Source of the DNA: Spizellomyces punctatus DAOM BR117
Taxonomy: Eukaryota; Chytridiomycota; Chytridiomycetes; Spizellomycetales; Spizellomycetaceae
Length of the DNA: 64,000 nucleotides
Assembly (NCBI RefSeq): GCF_000182565.1
Contig: NW_015971543.1
Location: forward strand, 124,001-188,000
Reading direction: 5' to 3'
In this document: in pieces, positions 11,641-22,418 of the stretch
Layout of the letters: each line of letters starts with the position of its first letter
Position numbering within the stretch: the first letter of the stretch is position 1
The notes under the pieces: generated by a model
Databases searched by the model: none
What the model saw: only the letters and a program-made list of their open reading frames with translations
Told to the model about the DNA's origin: nothing
Program-made: the position numbers and the translations under genes

Positions 11641-12867
11641 TCACTCGTGCTTCTTGACCTTGCCCTTTGCTTCTTCAACCTTCATCCTCGCTCTCGCTGC
11701 CGCCGTGTTCAAATAGATTGACAGGCTGTCTGTTATCTTGTGAGTATGCTTCGCAAAGGCATCTGATGCCGTGTGAAGGTAGGTGTCAATCTGTGCCCTA
11801 TTCGCGAGGTATAGGCGTGGGGTCGCGAAAGTGAGGATCACCGCTGAGAGCATGGTTAGCAAATCTGTAGGTGACCATATGTAGTTAACTGGTGTGCAGA
11901 CGTACCAGTATAAAAAAGTGTGCTGGAAGAAATATATCCAGAGAGCAGGTAGACGAATCCAGTGAAGAGAAGAGCCTGTACACGAAGAAAGAACATGAGA
12001 CTCTACGACTGTTGCCAAAATCCAAACTAACAAACCTTTGCAGATCGGACATTATCATCTACAGCAATAATGCTAGCCACGTAGGAGAAGGCCAAGTTGA
12101 TCGTGTCCACAACGAAATCAACCCAGTCTCGAACAAGATTACGATTGACTGGCTGGCGATTTGCATGGTCCAAAAACCACCTGCAAGGACATTAGTATCC
12201 ATATTTTGGGTTTGACACACTAAATTCATTAAACTTACATGGTAGGAGGCTTTTTGACACCACCATGTTGCTGCACATTCACAAACAAACTCCCACTATA
12301 CACCCACAAGTTGACAAAAACCATGTTGGCAAAAGTCGCTGAAGCCAGCAGGAAGGATAGAATGCGAATCGGAGAGTAGTGAGTCAAGGCGTAGTTGAGG
12401 GAAAGTAACGTTGAAACAGCAGCCAGGGAGTAGAGAGGGCGCTCCCAGAGAAGCAGTGAGCGAACTAGACAATCATACATTAGCCATTCAAGTATTCAAT
12501 ACATTAATACAGACAAACAAGAGCTTACTGTAGGACTTCACATAGACAGACTTATCCGTCGTGACTTTGCACAACACACACGAGTCAATAACGCTGCTCC
12601 CCATAACAATTACACAAACGCCAACTCACCACCACCTTCAGTAACTCTTGCTTTTCCACCTCCTACATCATGGTGGACAGCCATAGGCGTTGAAACGGTT
12701 GTATCAACATTAGAATCCATTGTTCTCAAGTCCTCCTTTGTAGCAGAATTAGGATTGGCTCCTGGAAAAATATCCTGAATTGTTGGTGGAAGCGCACTGG
12801 TTGCAGTGGAATCAGTATCTGTTGCGTTTGCAGAAAGAAAGTGCGAATCGGTCGAGACGTCAGACAT
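11641..12867 (-). CDS. Reticulon-family ER membrane-shaping protein
   Basis: The gene is multi-exon. ATG 12867 begins an ~85-residue acidic, Ser/Thr-rich N-terminus (MSDVSTDSHFLSANATD). The reticulon homology domain follows: SLLLWERPLYSLAAVSTLLS with the first hairpin, then VRDWVDFVVDTINLAFSYVA, RSAKALLFTGFVYLLSGYIS and the second hairpin DLLTMLSAVILTFATPRLYL. The late block NRAQIDTYLHTA is the reticulon Y-x7-QID motif. Short basic C-terminus (KGKVKKHE); there is no KKxx signal. Reticulons insert hydrophobic wedges that curve ER tubules. The individual exons were joined by hand at GT-AG sites near 12240-12180, 12015-11985 and 11930-11860. Confidence 0.8.
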
Positions 12868-13051
12868 GAATAAGAAAAAGAAAGGTTGGGGGTGTCGGTA
12901 GGTTTTTATTCAGTTTTGTTTTTCTTTGAAATGGCTATGACTCTCTTGTGTTTGTGAGTGTTCACGTTACCTTTTGGTTAAAAGGGGGGGCAAACATCCG
13001 TTCACTTTTTGAACACTTGTTCATTACGCGATGCGCGTCATTACGTGTGTG

Positions 13052-13370
13052 TCAAGGGTTAAGTGGGGGGGAGGCCATGTTTGCGTCATGTTTATCCACC
13101 CCGATATGATTATTACGGCGTACAGTATAGTGTACTGACAAAATAACCTTTGTGAAGAGGTAGTCTTGGGTAGTTGGAGTGTGACGCCCTTTGATAGCGC
13201 AAATGCCCAGATTGGACATGTAGCGGAATACTTGGAGAGATACGTTGTGATCAATGCTTGCCAATTGTAGTAAACCAGATTAAAGCAAAGGCAGTGACGG
13301 GGACTTTGTTAGAGATTATGGTTACCTTGCAGACGTTTCAATACTTACCAACAATTAAGATCACAAACAA
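13052..13370 (-). CDS. Possible small hydrophobic protein gene (model incomplete)
   Basis: The reverse strand shows an exon-like piece after a CTTCTAG acceptor (VFILFVILIVG) with a GTAAGT donor. A second piece may read PVTAFALIWFTTIG, and a third reads QYTILYAVIIISGWINMTQTWPP. Two hydrophobic segments separated by a polar loop and ending in Gln-x-x-Pro recall the layout of the V-ATPase subunit e (Vma9) family, but residue identity is weak. I could not find an initiating exon in a matching phase. Treat it as a candidate only. It is divergent to the methyltransferase gene. Confidence 0.22.
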
Positions 13371-13626
13371 AATGAAGACCTAGAAGGGCAAAGGGCTGGC
13401 AGTGGGACGGGAACTCATCAGTTGCCCCACACTTGGATCTCAGTGGGTCACGTGCCTTGCTGTGCCATTTGGCGGAGAACGAGCAAGCTTCCGACGAAAT
13501 TCGTTTGGTTTTTCTGACATTTACAGATCCTTGTCAATATTGCCATAACAGCGCCTCAAGAAAGCACCGTCAACAGCCACCTTGACACACTGGACACTTT
13601 TTTATCAATCGAACGTCAATCACAGC

Positions 13627-15012
13627 ATGGATCCAAACGGGCAATCCCCAGCAGTTCCAAGGGGCACTACGGCGAACCGGGAAGCAAGAGCCAAAGAAAT
13701 TCTCTCCAAGGACACTAAAAAAGTACCTGAGTTTCAATATCAGAAATTGATGAATGAGACCGCTCGTAATTGGGATCTGTAAGTAGCTGTTTGTTATAGA
13801 TAACTTTAAACATTCTGTCCGCTCATTCTATCTAGATTTTATAAGGTTTGAATACACGCAGTAACGTTTGAATCCTGGAGTGGGCTATCAATGCGCTATG
13901 AACAGAGAAATACAACAAACTTCTTCAAAGATCGGCATTGGACAGATAGAGAATTTCCAGAATTGCGACCCTCCGGCGGCGAGAAATCTTCAAAGGTGAG
14001 GATTAAGCACCCTTTTGGACCCAAACACCTGTTAAAACATTCTGATTTCTCTCATCCAGAAATTGCTAGGTGTGTTTTGATATTTAATAAACGCTCGCCG
14101 ATGGCTTCAGCTCATTTGCGTCTCCTCGTGTCTCACCGAACGCCAGAACTGGGTAAGCAAGAAATCGAGCATGGAAATGTATGCTTTGGAAGTCCAGTAA
14201 CACATGCCTTTCTTGACAGGCTGTGGGGTGGGAAATTTTCTCTACCCATTACTAGACATCAATCAAGAGCTTTTCATCTACGCGTGCGACCTGTCGACGC
14301 GAGCTGTTGATTTCGTCAAGGTAGTCACGGAATACATCATAAGAATCCAGTGTCAAAGAGCTTATTGATGCATAGGCAGATCCGAAATATGCTGAAGGCC
14401 GCTGCAAAGCCTTTGTTTGCGACATTACCAAATCGCCTCTCACCGACAGCATCCCCGCCGAATCACTAGATCTGATATCTGCACTATTTGTGTTAAGTGC
14501 AGTACCTCCAGCGTGAGTGGCTCCCTCAATGCAAGCATCTTTCTGATTCAGTTATGAACAGTATTGCCTCTGTAGCAACATGTCAGCATCAATAGAAAAT
14601 CTCAAAACCGTTCTTAAACCGGGAGGAATCGTTCTCTTCAGAGATTATGGTATGCATATCTAAAGCGATTGCTTAGGGCCCTTTTTTGCTGGACTCTCAT
14701 TACCGGATTCTAGGTCTCTACGATGCTGCCCAGCTCCGCTTTAAACCTGGATCAAAGATGGACGAGAATTTTTATGTTCGACAGGACGGAACCTTCTCTT
14801 ATTTCTTCAGTACAGGTATCCTCATTTCGTCTGTTATTAGAAATATGTTAAGCACGGACTCATTCCATTGTTCAGAGCGCCTAGAAGAACTGTTCAAAGT
14901 AGCCGGGTTCGAAGTGCTTGAAAATCAATACGTCGTTAAGACGGTGGTCAATCGCAAGCGGGACTTGTCAATGGAACGTGTGTTTGTTCAGGCTAGATTT
15001 CGAAAAATGTAG
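13627..15012 (+). CDS. METTL2/6/8-type tRNA m3C methyltransferase (Trm140/141-like), ten exons with three micro-exons
   Basis: Exons 13627-13778, 13836-13845, 13906-13995, 14060-14069, 14147-14152, 14220-14320, 14376-14512, 14576-14649, 14714-14815 and 14876-15012 sum to 819 nt with every phase matching (272 residues). The product reads WDLFYKRNTTNFFKDRHWT, then the SAM-binding KLLELGCGVGNFLYPLL, ACDLSTRAVDFVK, SLDLISALFVLSAV and LKPGGIVLFRDYGLYD. These are the class-I methyltransferase motifs of the METTL6 group, which makes 3-methylcytidine at position 32 of tRNA-Ser/Thr. Three exons are only 10, 10 and 6 nt long, yet each is needed to restore invariant residues (FYK, LLE and LG). A start at 13627 (MDPNGQ) is preferred. 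Confidence 0.9.
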
Positions 15013-16689
15013 ATTCTCTAATTAGAGGGTACATAGAAGATAGAATGATAAACGTATTAAAATATTGCGCGACTATTTAAATGCAAAATATTAGAAGGCA
15101 GTTTTAATCACAAGTCTTTCAAAAAAAGCCCAATGCTACAACAAATACCACTGGCTACCTCGGCCAATTTTTAACGTCTGCAATACGTACAGCTTTCTGA
15201 AGCTTTTTCAGTCAGAGCCGAAATCGACACGCCACCGAACCGATATCACTGTTCAATCAATGTTCTGTGTCTCCAGCACTAGTTTATTAACGAAAAAAGC
15301 ACTCCACGGCTGGTGGTATGGACTCCTTGGCTACCGGCTGCTCAGACCCCCCATGCCACTCGATTCAGATGGCGGATCGCCGCATGTTTCTTCATCGGGG
15401 GAAAGTAACAGAACTCCACAACCCCTCAGGTTACCACGAAGAAGCGCGGATTAGAGCAGGCATCTCATTTCGCTCCTGAGTGGACTAGCTATTTGAGCAC
15501 ACCAAGACGAGGTGTGCGGGATGCAGGTTGCGATGTTGCGCAGCTGCGCCGTAATGGGATTGAGGGTCTGGAGACTCCCCTCGTCGGACAGGAGGGGAGC
15601 CGTATCCGACGGGTAGCCGGAGGGCTTCATACTGATTTCTAGCCAGATCAAAGGTGAGTTCACCTAGAACAGCAGAGCTGCAGTTTACTACGAACAATGT
15701 AGGTCATAATGGACTATCACGAGAGCGAAGAGATTATAGATGGGAGGAGAGGAAAACTGGCGCACCGTGAGGGCGAGTTACTCTACTCTCCTCACGATAC
15801 ATCGCTTATTACCTTTCAAAAAAAATCTAGACAAATCTTAATGACCTGACATGAGCTACAATTTTTCTTGTATTCTGTTAGCGGTAGATTGAGCCTTGCA
15901 CACTTTCGATAGAATATTTGAAATGTCATTCTGAGACATCGTGCAGGGGAAATTGTGCGCAAATATCTGGAGAGTCTTGACATACTGTGCTGGGTACCAA
16001 CATTGGGAAGATCCAATTCGATCCTACACTGCCAATGCTGGTATGCCCCAAGCTTATATCTCGTTGAACTCCAATCATCTCTAATATTTTGTTTTATCTG
16101 GATGTCACATATGTCGTGATGCAAAGAAGTACTCTTCGCAAATTGCGCAGCATAGCGTTCTTTGTGGGAATCATTACGTAAGCAATTAGCAAAGAAATCT
16201 TCTATCACTACAACACGCCCATCTCGTGCGCAGTAAACACACGCGTGCCCTGGGGGTTATAAAATGGCCCCCTCCAGCCGATTCCCCCCTTCTCCATCTT
16301 GCCTTTGCTCGGTCTTCAGACCATCTCAACAGCATGACCAACGCGAGCTTACAAGCAGCTCTCATCCGTCTGAGAACCTGCCTTCTCAGCGGAATCGGCC
16401 AAGGCGTCACGACAGGTGCGCTAGGTTGGTACAGCGACAGCCTACATCTGCTACCGACATTCTCTGTTCCTTACCCTTTCGGTTCGGCAGTCTGTTCGGG
16501 TGACAAACAGAGCAGGCATATATGCCACAAAGCGTTTCCTCTCAGTGAATGAGGCCAAGATGTAAACGCAAGGTACTTACGCATCGCCTTTGGACATGCG
16601 CACTTACTCATCTATTGCGCTCGACAGGCTGTAAACGCGAAAAGGAAAGCAAGTGCTCCTATTACCGAAAAGAAATTCACTTCACTTTC

Positions 16690-16845
16690 TCTACAGATTC
16701 GGCCAAGAATGCAGGGAGGCAATCAGCCAGTCTGGCGCACGTACTTCAAGCCCTTTACGGATTCGGCCAAGACTGCAAGGCGGCGTTTAGCCAGCTTGTC
16801 CACGCACTTCCTAGTGCGTTCTCTACGGATTTGGTCAAGGAGGAA
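16690..16845 (+). repeat. Short degenerate direct repeats (TCGGCCAAG type)
   Basis: Three spaced copies share CTCTACAGATTCGGCCAAG, CTTTACGGATTCGGCCAAG and CTCTACGGATTTGGTCAAG, beginning near 16690, 16753 and 16820. The segment following each, GCAGGGAGGCAATCAGCCAG or GCAAGGCGGCGTTTAGCCAG, is also related between the first two. The period is about 60 bp. A further related piece (AATCGGCCAAGGCG) occurs near 16392. Confidence 0.6.
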
Positions 16846-16946
16846 AGATGGTCTCACAATGACGTACACGTAATACTCTAACGTTTCTGGCTGACAGATA
16901 TTCTCACATCGCCATGTAAGCGGATGCAGTCAAGCGATTACGATTG

Positions 16947-17185
16947 TTGAGGTGAGGGACGATAGTGGCATCGGCTACCGTTCATGCGCTAGGACCGGGT
17001 CGTTCAAATGCTGCCGAGCCTCCCCCTCCATTGCTGGGGCGTGCGCGTGGGCTCGGCGGGCCGTTGAGGTGAGTGAAGATGGTGGCATCGGCTAAAATTC
17101 ATGCGCTAGGACCGTCCAATGCTGCCGAGCCTCCCGCTCCATTGCTGGGGCGTGCGCGTGGGCTCGGCAGATTGTTGAGGTGAGG
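16947..17185 (+). repeat. Tandem repeat A, about 115-bp unit, two full copies and a partial third
   Basis: Each unit begins with GTTGAGGTGAG(G/T)GA, contains GTGGCATCGGCTA and TTCATGCGCTAGGACCG, and ends with CATTGCTGGGGCGTGCGCGT plus GGGCTCGGC. Copies start near 16947 and 17063. A third, starting near 17174, is internally deleted and runs quickly to the GGGGCGTGCGCGTGGGCTC end. No coding sense is seen. Confidence 0.75.
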
Positions 17186-17235
17186 GAAGATGATGGGGCG
17201 TGCGCGTGGGCTCAGCGGCCGATGCGCGGATATCA

Positions 17236-17566
17236 GGGTTAAGCGCCGATTCGGGACCGCCGACAAAAGGGTGCTTAAGCGTTGCTCGGCCCCATTGGCG
17301 AGGCTGCAGCGCTCTAAAGTCGAGTTGCCCGCCTCGGCGCATCTCGTAGGTAAGTGGCCCCCTCGGTCTCCCACGGCAAGCATTGCATATGCGCAGGCTC
17401 CTTGAAGCGTTGCTGAGTGCTTCATTGCTGAGGCATGCACGTATTCATGGTTAAGCGCCGATTCGGGGCCACCGACAAAAGAGTCTTTGAGCCTTGCTGG
17501 CCTTGCCCATTGACGAGGCTGCAGTGTTTCAAGGTTGAGTGGCCCGCTTCGGCATCCCGTAGCTGT
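17236..17566 (+). repeat. Repeat B, two diverged copies of about 115 bp, spaced about 214 bp
   Basis: Copies at ~17236-17350 and ~17450-17566 share GGTTAAGCGCCGATTCGGG, CCGACAAAAG, CGAGGCTGCAG and the end CGGC(A/G)-C-CGTAG. They are separated by unrelated sequence. Together with repeat A they make a nested repeat block. Confidence 0.7.
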
Positions 17567-18256
17567 TGCAATTCTTGTATGTGTTGGGTACTTGAACGTT
17601 ACCAGATCCTCCATTTGGATTGACTTGGCCCGAATCGTCCTTTCGATGTTGTGGACGGAGATCCACAGATTTTTCGAGATACATGACGTCGTTTAAGATT
17701 TCACTAGGAAGATCCGCTCAAGAGATGTTGGCGTTAGAGATCTGGGACGCGATGACGTCGATCACGATCTCGCAAAAAAGATGGACAGAAGATAGACACA
17801 TTGTCGGAGACATCCCGTACCCACTCCTAGGGAGGGTCTCGTATACCTGCACCCTTTTCATACCGCAGGGGTTGCGCAGATACATCTCGGAGGCTCGGAG
17901 GGGCATCCCCTGTTCATACCGCCAGTACCGTCATCATGTGCTCGATCGCATAAGCGTTACCGAACCATGAGGTGCGTCATAGGGCAGGTACTCTTGACGC
18001 GTTGGGTCCTCCACCACACGCGTACGCGTTCAAGGGGTCAACTGAACCCTACCGAGGTCCGCGCCTGGCGCCCGATCATTCAGTTGGGTGTGATCTTCAG
18101 ATTTGGTTCTCCAGCTACCGTCATGAGCGACCCTGGTTCAATCAATTCTGGATGGCTGCAATAATTTCTGGGCGTTCCTGGGCGGTCGTTGCCAGGGTAC
18201 GCCTAATGTCGGATCAGGGTGATGTGCCAAAGTTACACGCTATAAGGTTTGCTTGT

Positions 18257-18257
<1 letters not shown>

Positions 18258-18293
<36 letters not shown>
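18258..18293 (+). repeat. 36-base uninterrupted poly-T
   Basis: A pure T tract of 36 bases runs from 18258 to 18293. It could be a microsatellite, or the poly-A tail of a reverse-strand retroposed transcript. I see no clear target-site duplication next to it. Confidence 0.9.
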
Positions 18294-18550
18294 CACGCGT
18301 CCAAGATTCCACGCGCCTACCTTAAACACCTTAAATTGGAATACGCGTGAATTTGAGCATCGAGGGCTCTTGGACAGCGCGTTGAAGTTGCCGACACACA
18401 GTATTTAGAGATGAATAAGATCAGTGAGTGATGGTTTACATCTGTAAATAAATGTTCAAAAAATTGTTGCAACGGAATCTCGCTGTTTTGCTCTGTTGCC
18501 TCTCGCGTCTATTTCAACTGCGCCCAGTTTTGTGCATGGCTCTAAGAGTA

Positions 18551-20183
18551 TCAGCTGTCTCCCCCCTTCCACCGCGCAACTAGCGCCAGATTCTCCAAGC
18601 TCTTGTCTTTACCAATATAATACACGAGGTCCGCCTCGAATCCCAATCTTCTCAAATATAATAATCGGCCATGATCGAATATGCGTTTGCACTGAAAACC
18701 GATTTTCTCTCTTTCTGAGAACGACAGGCCTGACCAATGTTCACCGTCCTTTTGCAAATCTACGGCATCGACCGCCTCAATCGTGTGTTGATCTGCCTCT
18801 TCGTCATCCTCTTCTTCTGTCTGGCTCTTCTCCCCATTTGCGACACCTTTAAGAGCACTCTCCTCCTCAGCAGCCCTCCGTTGTTCCCGACTTCCACAAA
18901 CAGCCCACGTACTCATCACGCACATGAACCGAAATTCCTCTTCGTTGACCCCAATCTCATCCAAATACTCATGATCAACGTACATGCCGTATTTACAAAT
19001 CTGGTGACAACAAAGTGCAATGACGACTCCTTGAATGTTGCCACCGTTCTTTACGTAATGTCCGATGCACCGGAGAGTGATGTCAGTTGCGGATCCGCAA
19101 AGATGTTTAGAGACTGCTACGCTCTTTTCTGATCGGATGCGACCATATTGCGTTAGATCGAGATCTTTTATATCCATGGAGAGCCGATCAACCCATGTTG
19201 TCGGGTCGAGTTTGATGTTTGCGTCAAACTGATGATACTCCTGGTTAGCACCGTGTTTTCCCTCTAGAGTAGTTGGACAGCACGGTACCTTTTGCCGGAA
19301 GTTGCGACGATCCACCAAAACATATCTGGAAGGGTCACCGACGGCGACGTGTATCCAATTTGCGAGTTCGCCTTTTCCGCATCCGAATTCAATGTATACG
19401 TTACTCTGCTGGAGGAGTCCCAAACGATCCAAGTGGCCAAGCAGCGATGATTGTTGTGTGGCATGTTTTCCACTGTGTGATATATCACTGCGCAAGTGAG
19501 AATGTGGGTCGTGCCCGACGGCAATGAGATTCTATAGTCGCAGCACTTACAGTCTACTGGCCATTGCGGGATGTGATAAGATGAACGTATCAAAGTCATT
19601 CTTTCCCTCTGGTAACACCTTGGCATGCAACCGCCGTATTTTGTCCACTAATGCAGTAAACATGTGGGGCGGCAATTCTCTTAGGCGGTCTTTACTAGTC
19701 ATTCCATCCGCATCATCGGATGCGAGCGTAGGTGGGAAACGAGGAACATTGATATCGTCAACGTGAAATGGGGGACAGGGTTTGGGGCGGCTGTTGCACT
19801 TTTTGAGATGCTTTTCCACATCTTTTGCTGAAATGTTGCTAACAGACGGGTTTGCTTTGACGTCCTTTTAAACAAATCGTGTGGGTAGGAAACGTACTGT
19901 TTGGGATCATAAGGGCATGGAATGCGATCACCAGGCTCTCCCTCCTCCAGAACCGAGTGTTGCCCACAATAGGTCTTCCCTGGCTTCACCCCCAGATGGC
20001 AGTATCTCCTTTTCCGCTTGACCTGAACAAACAAACAAGACGTAGTCAAATGACAAGCGCCGTCCCCACAAGTGTTCACTGTCAAACGGCCGTTCTCTCA
20101 CTTACCCAATAATGACATTGGTTATCTCTTGCTGGGGGGATGACTTCCTCTGCTTCTTCCTCTTGCCTCTTCCTCTTCGCCAT
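18551..20183 (-). CDS. TRM13: TRM13-like tRNA:Xm4 2'-O-methyltransferase
   Basis: From ATG 20183 (MAKRKRQEEEAEEV) the first exons encode the CCCH-type finger (QCHYW, KRRYCHLGVKPGKTYCGQH, RIPCPYDP). A U11-48K-like CHHC finger follows, around VEKHLKKCNSRPKP. The methyltransferase domain has YIEFGCGKGELANWI (SAM loop), YVLVDRRNFRQK, AVSKHLCGSATDITLRC and IALCCHQICKYGMYV, all TRM13 hallmarks. A Glu/Asp-rich insert (EEEDDEEADQ) lies before the conserved SEREKIGFQCKRIFDHGR. TRM13 methylates position 4 of tRNA-Gly, -His and -Pro in yeast. Introns are visible near 20105-20030, 19905-19830 and 19545-19500. The 3' end borders the repeat region. Confidence 0.88.
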
Positions 20184-21258
20184 AAACCCCGTTCCACTGT
20201 GATCGATGCAGTGTGTTAATTTTGGGCCCTTTCTCACTTGAGGGTGTCACTTCAGTTACGCCTGGATGCAATGCATGTTTCAAATCATTCCAATGAATGA
20301 AACCGCCTTCAGAGTTTACGTAAGCCATCCATCTGCTCGAAGCTTCGTTCAACCCGCACGTGTCGTTGTGTGATGTTGGCCAAGGGAAGGAAGGGCTTGA
20401 AGGGACAAATAGGCCACACATTGGCAAGATGCCAGTTTCCAGGACAAGAACACTGGAGCCTAGTCATCCTTGTAAGTCTGGCTGTTCGAGGTCCCCTTTT
20501 GGAGGGGAAAAGCCTTTGCCGTGCTCCTTTGCCCATGTCGCACCTGAAAGCATCAAGCAGGAGCCCGTACAAGAAATCCGTGGCGCCAAGAAAAAAGAAC
20601 ACCTGAGCAAAATGCCCTGTTCTTCCTCCACCCGTCCTTCAAATACCTTTTTTTTTTTGTTTCGTCCGAACGCCCATCACGATCTCGTCACACTCTGGTG
20701 TGATATCTCACACCCCCATTTTCCTACTTACTTTATTTGAGTGACGGAAATCCCCCTTTGGCTTGACGTCGTGTCGCGTTCGTCATACAAATGTGATATG
20801 CCCTTTCAGATCCCAGTGCGATGACATATGGCGATATACCCAACAAATAAACGTATTGAAAATCAAGTTTCTGGTAGCCGCCGGGGTATGAATTACCCCC
20901 AAGATCCCCCGTGGTGATCGGTCGCCTTTTGAGTTTTGTGTGATTCTCTCGAGCACAGGATACTCCTGTCATCCCACTTTAATTTTGAATGACAGGGACC
21001 AGAAGCCCTGAGCGAAAGAGATTTCCTTTCGGGATCTGGTGTGTGTGTGGTGGGGGGGGGGGGGGGGGAGGCTCCGAGTTTTATAACATAGTTCCATTGT
21101 TGGAGAATGATCTCACATGGGCTTCATCGTTTAGACCACGGAGAAAACACGGCCTTTCAGAATTCAAAAAAATGGTGGCGGCTTGAAACACCCGACCCAA
21201 TTGGGGGGCTCGGCCGGGCCCCCGTTCCTTTCCCATAAAAGGTGGGGGGGGGGGGGGG
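20184..21258. other. Intergenic region ending in a G-rich run before an assembly gap
   Basis: No recognisable exon. It contains an uninterrupted G tract near 21050-21068 and a second one at ~21243-21258, directly against the N gap. Any N-terminal exons of the kinase gene beyond the gap should lie here or in the gap, but I cannot identify a PAS domain in the visible sequence. Confidence 0.45.
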
Positions 21259-21455
21259 NNNNNNNNNNNNNNNNNNNNNNNNNNNNNNNNNNNNNNNNNN
21301 NNNNNNNNNNNNNNNNNNNNNNNNNNNNNNNNNNNNNNNNNNNNNNNNNNNNNNNNNNNNNNNNNNNNNNNNNNNNNNNNNNNNNNNNNNNNNNNNNNNN
21401 NNNNNNNNNNNNNNNNNNNNNNNNNNNNNNNNNNNNNNNNNNNNNNNNNNNNNNN
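21259..21455. other. Assembly gap (197 N)
   Basis: A run of N, flanked on the left by a long poly-G tract. The missing sequence interrupts the 5' part of the kinase gene. Confidence 0.99.
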
Positions 21456-21469
21456 TTCTTCCCCCACAG

Positions 21470-22418
21470 TTCCGCCAAGAGTACAGCACAGGTCTAGACG
21501 ATCTTGTGCTGTGGTGGTTCCGGACACATCTTCTCGGCTGTACGTCGGCGAGACAGGAAGGAAGTCGCCGTCAAGTTGATTCCAAAAGCTTGCATCCCAG
21601 ACAATCAATGGGTGCACGACGACGTGCTGGGACTTGTACCGAAAGAGGTATGTGTTCATGGCGTCCTGCCCGCAAGCTGTGGGAGAAAATTGCTGACAGT
21701 CACCGTGACATAGGTCCATGTTCTACGAACCATTGACCATGCTTCCGTCATTTGCTTTATCGATTTCTTCCAAGATGACCGAGCAGTTCTCATCGTTATG
21801 GAACTTTTTGGATCATCATGGCGATGTTCAGCAATTCGACCCACCGAACACAACCCTTTCCCCTCCGCTATCCGACCAGTCAGACGACGTGCAATGGATC
21901 TCTTTGAGCTTCTCGAAGTGAAGCCACTGACGGAAGACGACGCCCACACCATCTTTCTTCAAATCATTACAGCTGTCGACGCCCTTTTCACAAATTACCA
22001 TCTTATCCACGGGGACATTAAAGACGAAAACATACTCATCGACTGGTCAGGCACCCTGCCCATTGCAAAGCTCATCGACTTTGGCGGCGCGTTGCAAAAC
22101 GTTGACACAAATACAAGATGCACGGAATCCGACTTTCACGGCACGCTCGAATTTGCCCCACCAGAGATCGTACTTGGCAAAGGATACGACCCTGAAAAGG
22201 CAGAAGCATGGAGCCTAGGCGTGCTTTTGTACGGAATGGTCAACAGGGGTTCTGGGCCATTTGCGACACCGCATCAAACCGCCTTTGGCGGTTATCAGCT
22301 ACCTAAATGCTCAGACGCTTGCCAAGAGCTCATCGGGAGGATGTTGGTCAAAGACCAGAGGTACAGAGCTGGATTCAAGGAAATATTAGAACATCCTTGG
22401 GTAGTCGGAAAACGCTGA
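21470..22418 (+). pseudogene. PAS-kinase-like Ser/Thr kinase domain, 5'-truncated by gap and frameshifted
   Basis: After a CCCCCACAG acceptor (21469) the frame reads FRQEYSTGLDDLVL. The glycine loop GGSGHIFSAV then continues in a different frame near 21508-21512. Next come EVAVKLIPK (Lys of the VAIK motif) and an intron (~21650-21713), followed by VHVLRTIDHASVICFIDFF, LIVMELFG, a ~25-residue insertion and DLFELLEVKPLTEDDAHTIF. Last are IHGDIKDENILI, LIDFGGA, GTLEFAPPEIVLGKGYDPEK and AWSLGVLLYGMV. Order and the KDEN and ELFG blocks resemble PASK/Psk kinases. The catalytic HRD is HGD. The frameshift next to a gap may be a sequence error rather than decay, so pseudogene status is provisional. 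The stop is at 22418. Confidence 0.6.

Larger units (their letters stand above)
15013..18550. other. 3.5-kb gene-free region with degenerate repeats
   Basis: No convincing gene is visible between the 3' end of the methyltransferase gene and the 3' end of TRM13. The left half is of ordinary composition. From about 16200 to 18100 it becomes GC-rich, with tandem degenerate repeats described separately. Open frames here (up to ~170 codons on either strand) arise from repeat periodicity and GC content and match nothing I know. Confidence 0.5.

Noticed and set aside
17099-17623. Long open frames on both strands in the GC-rich block
   Set aside because: They follow the tandem repeats and GC bias; the translations are repeat-derived and differ in frame between copies.
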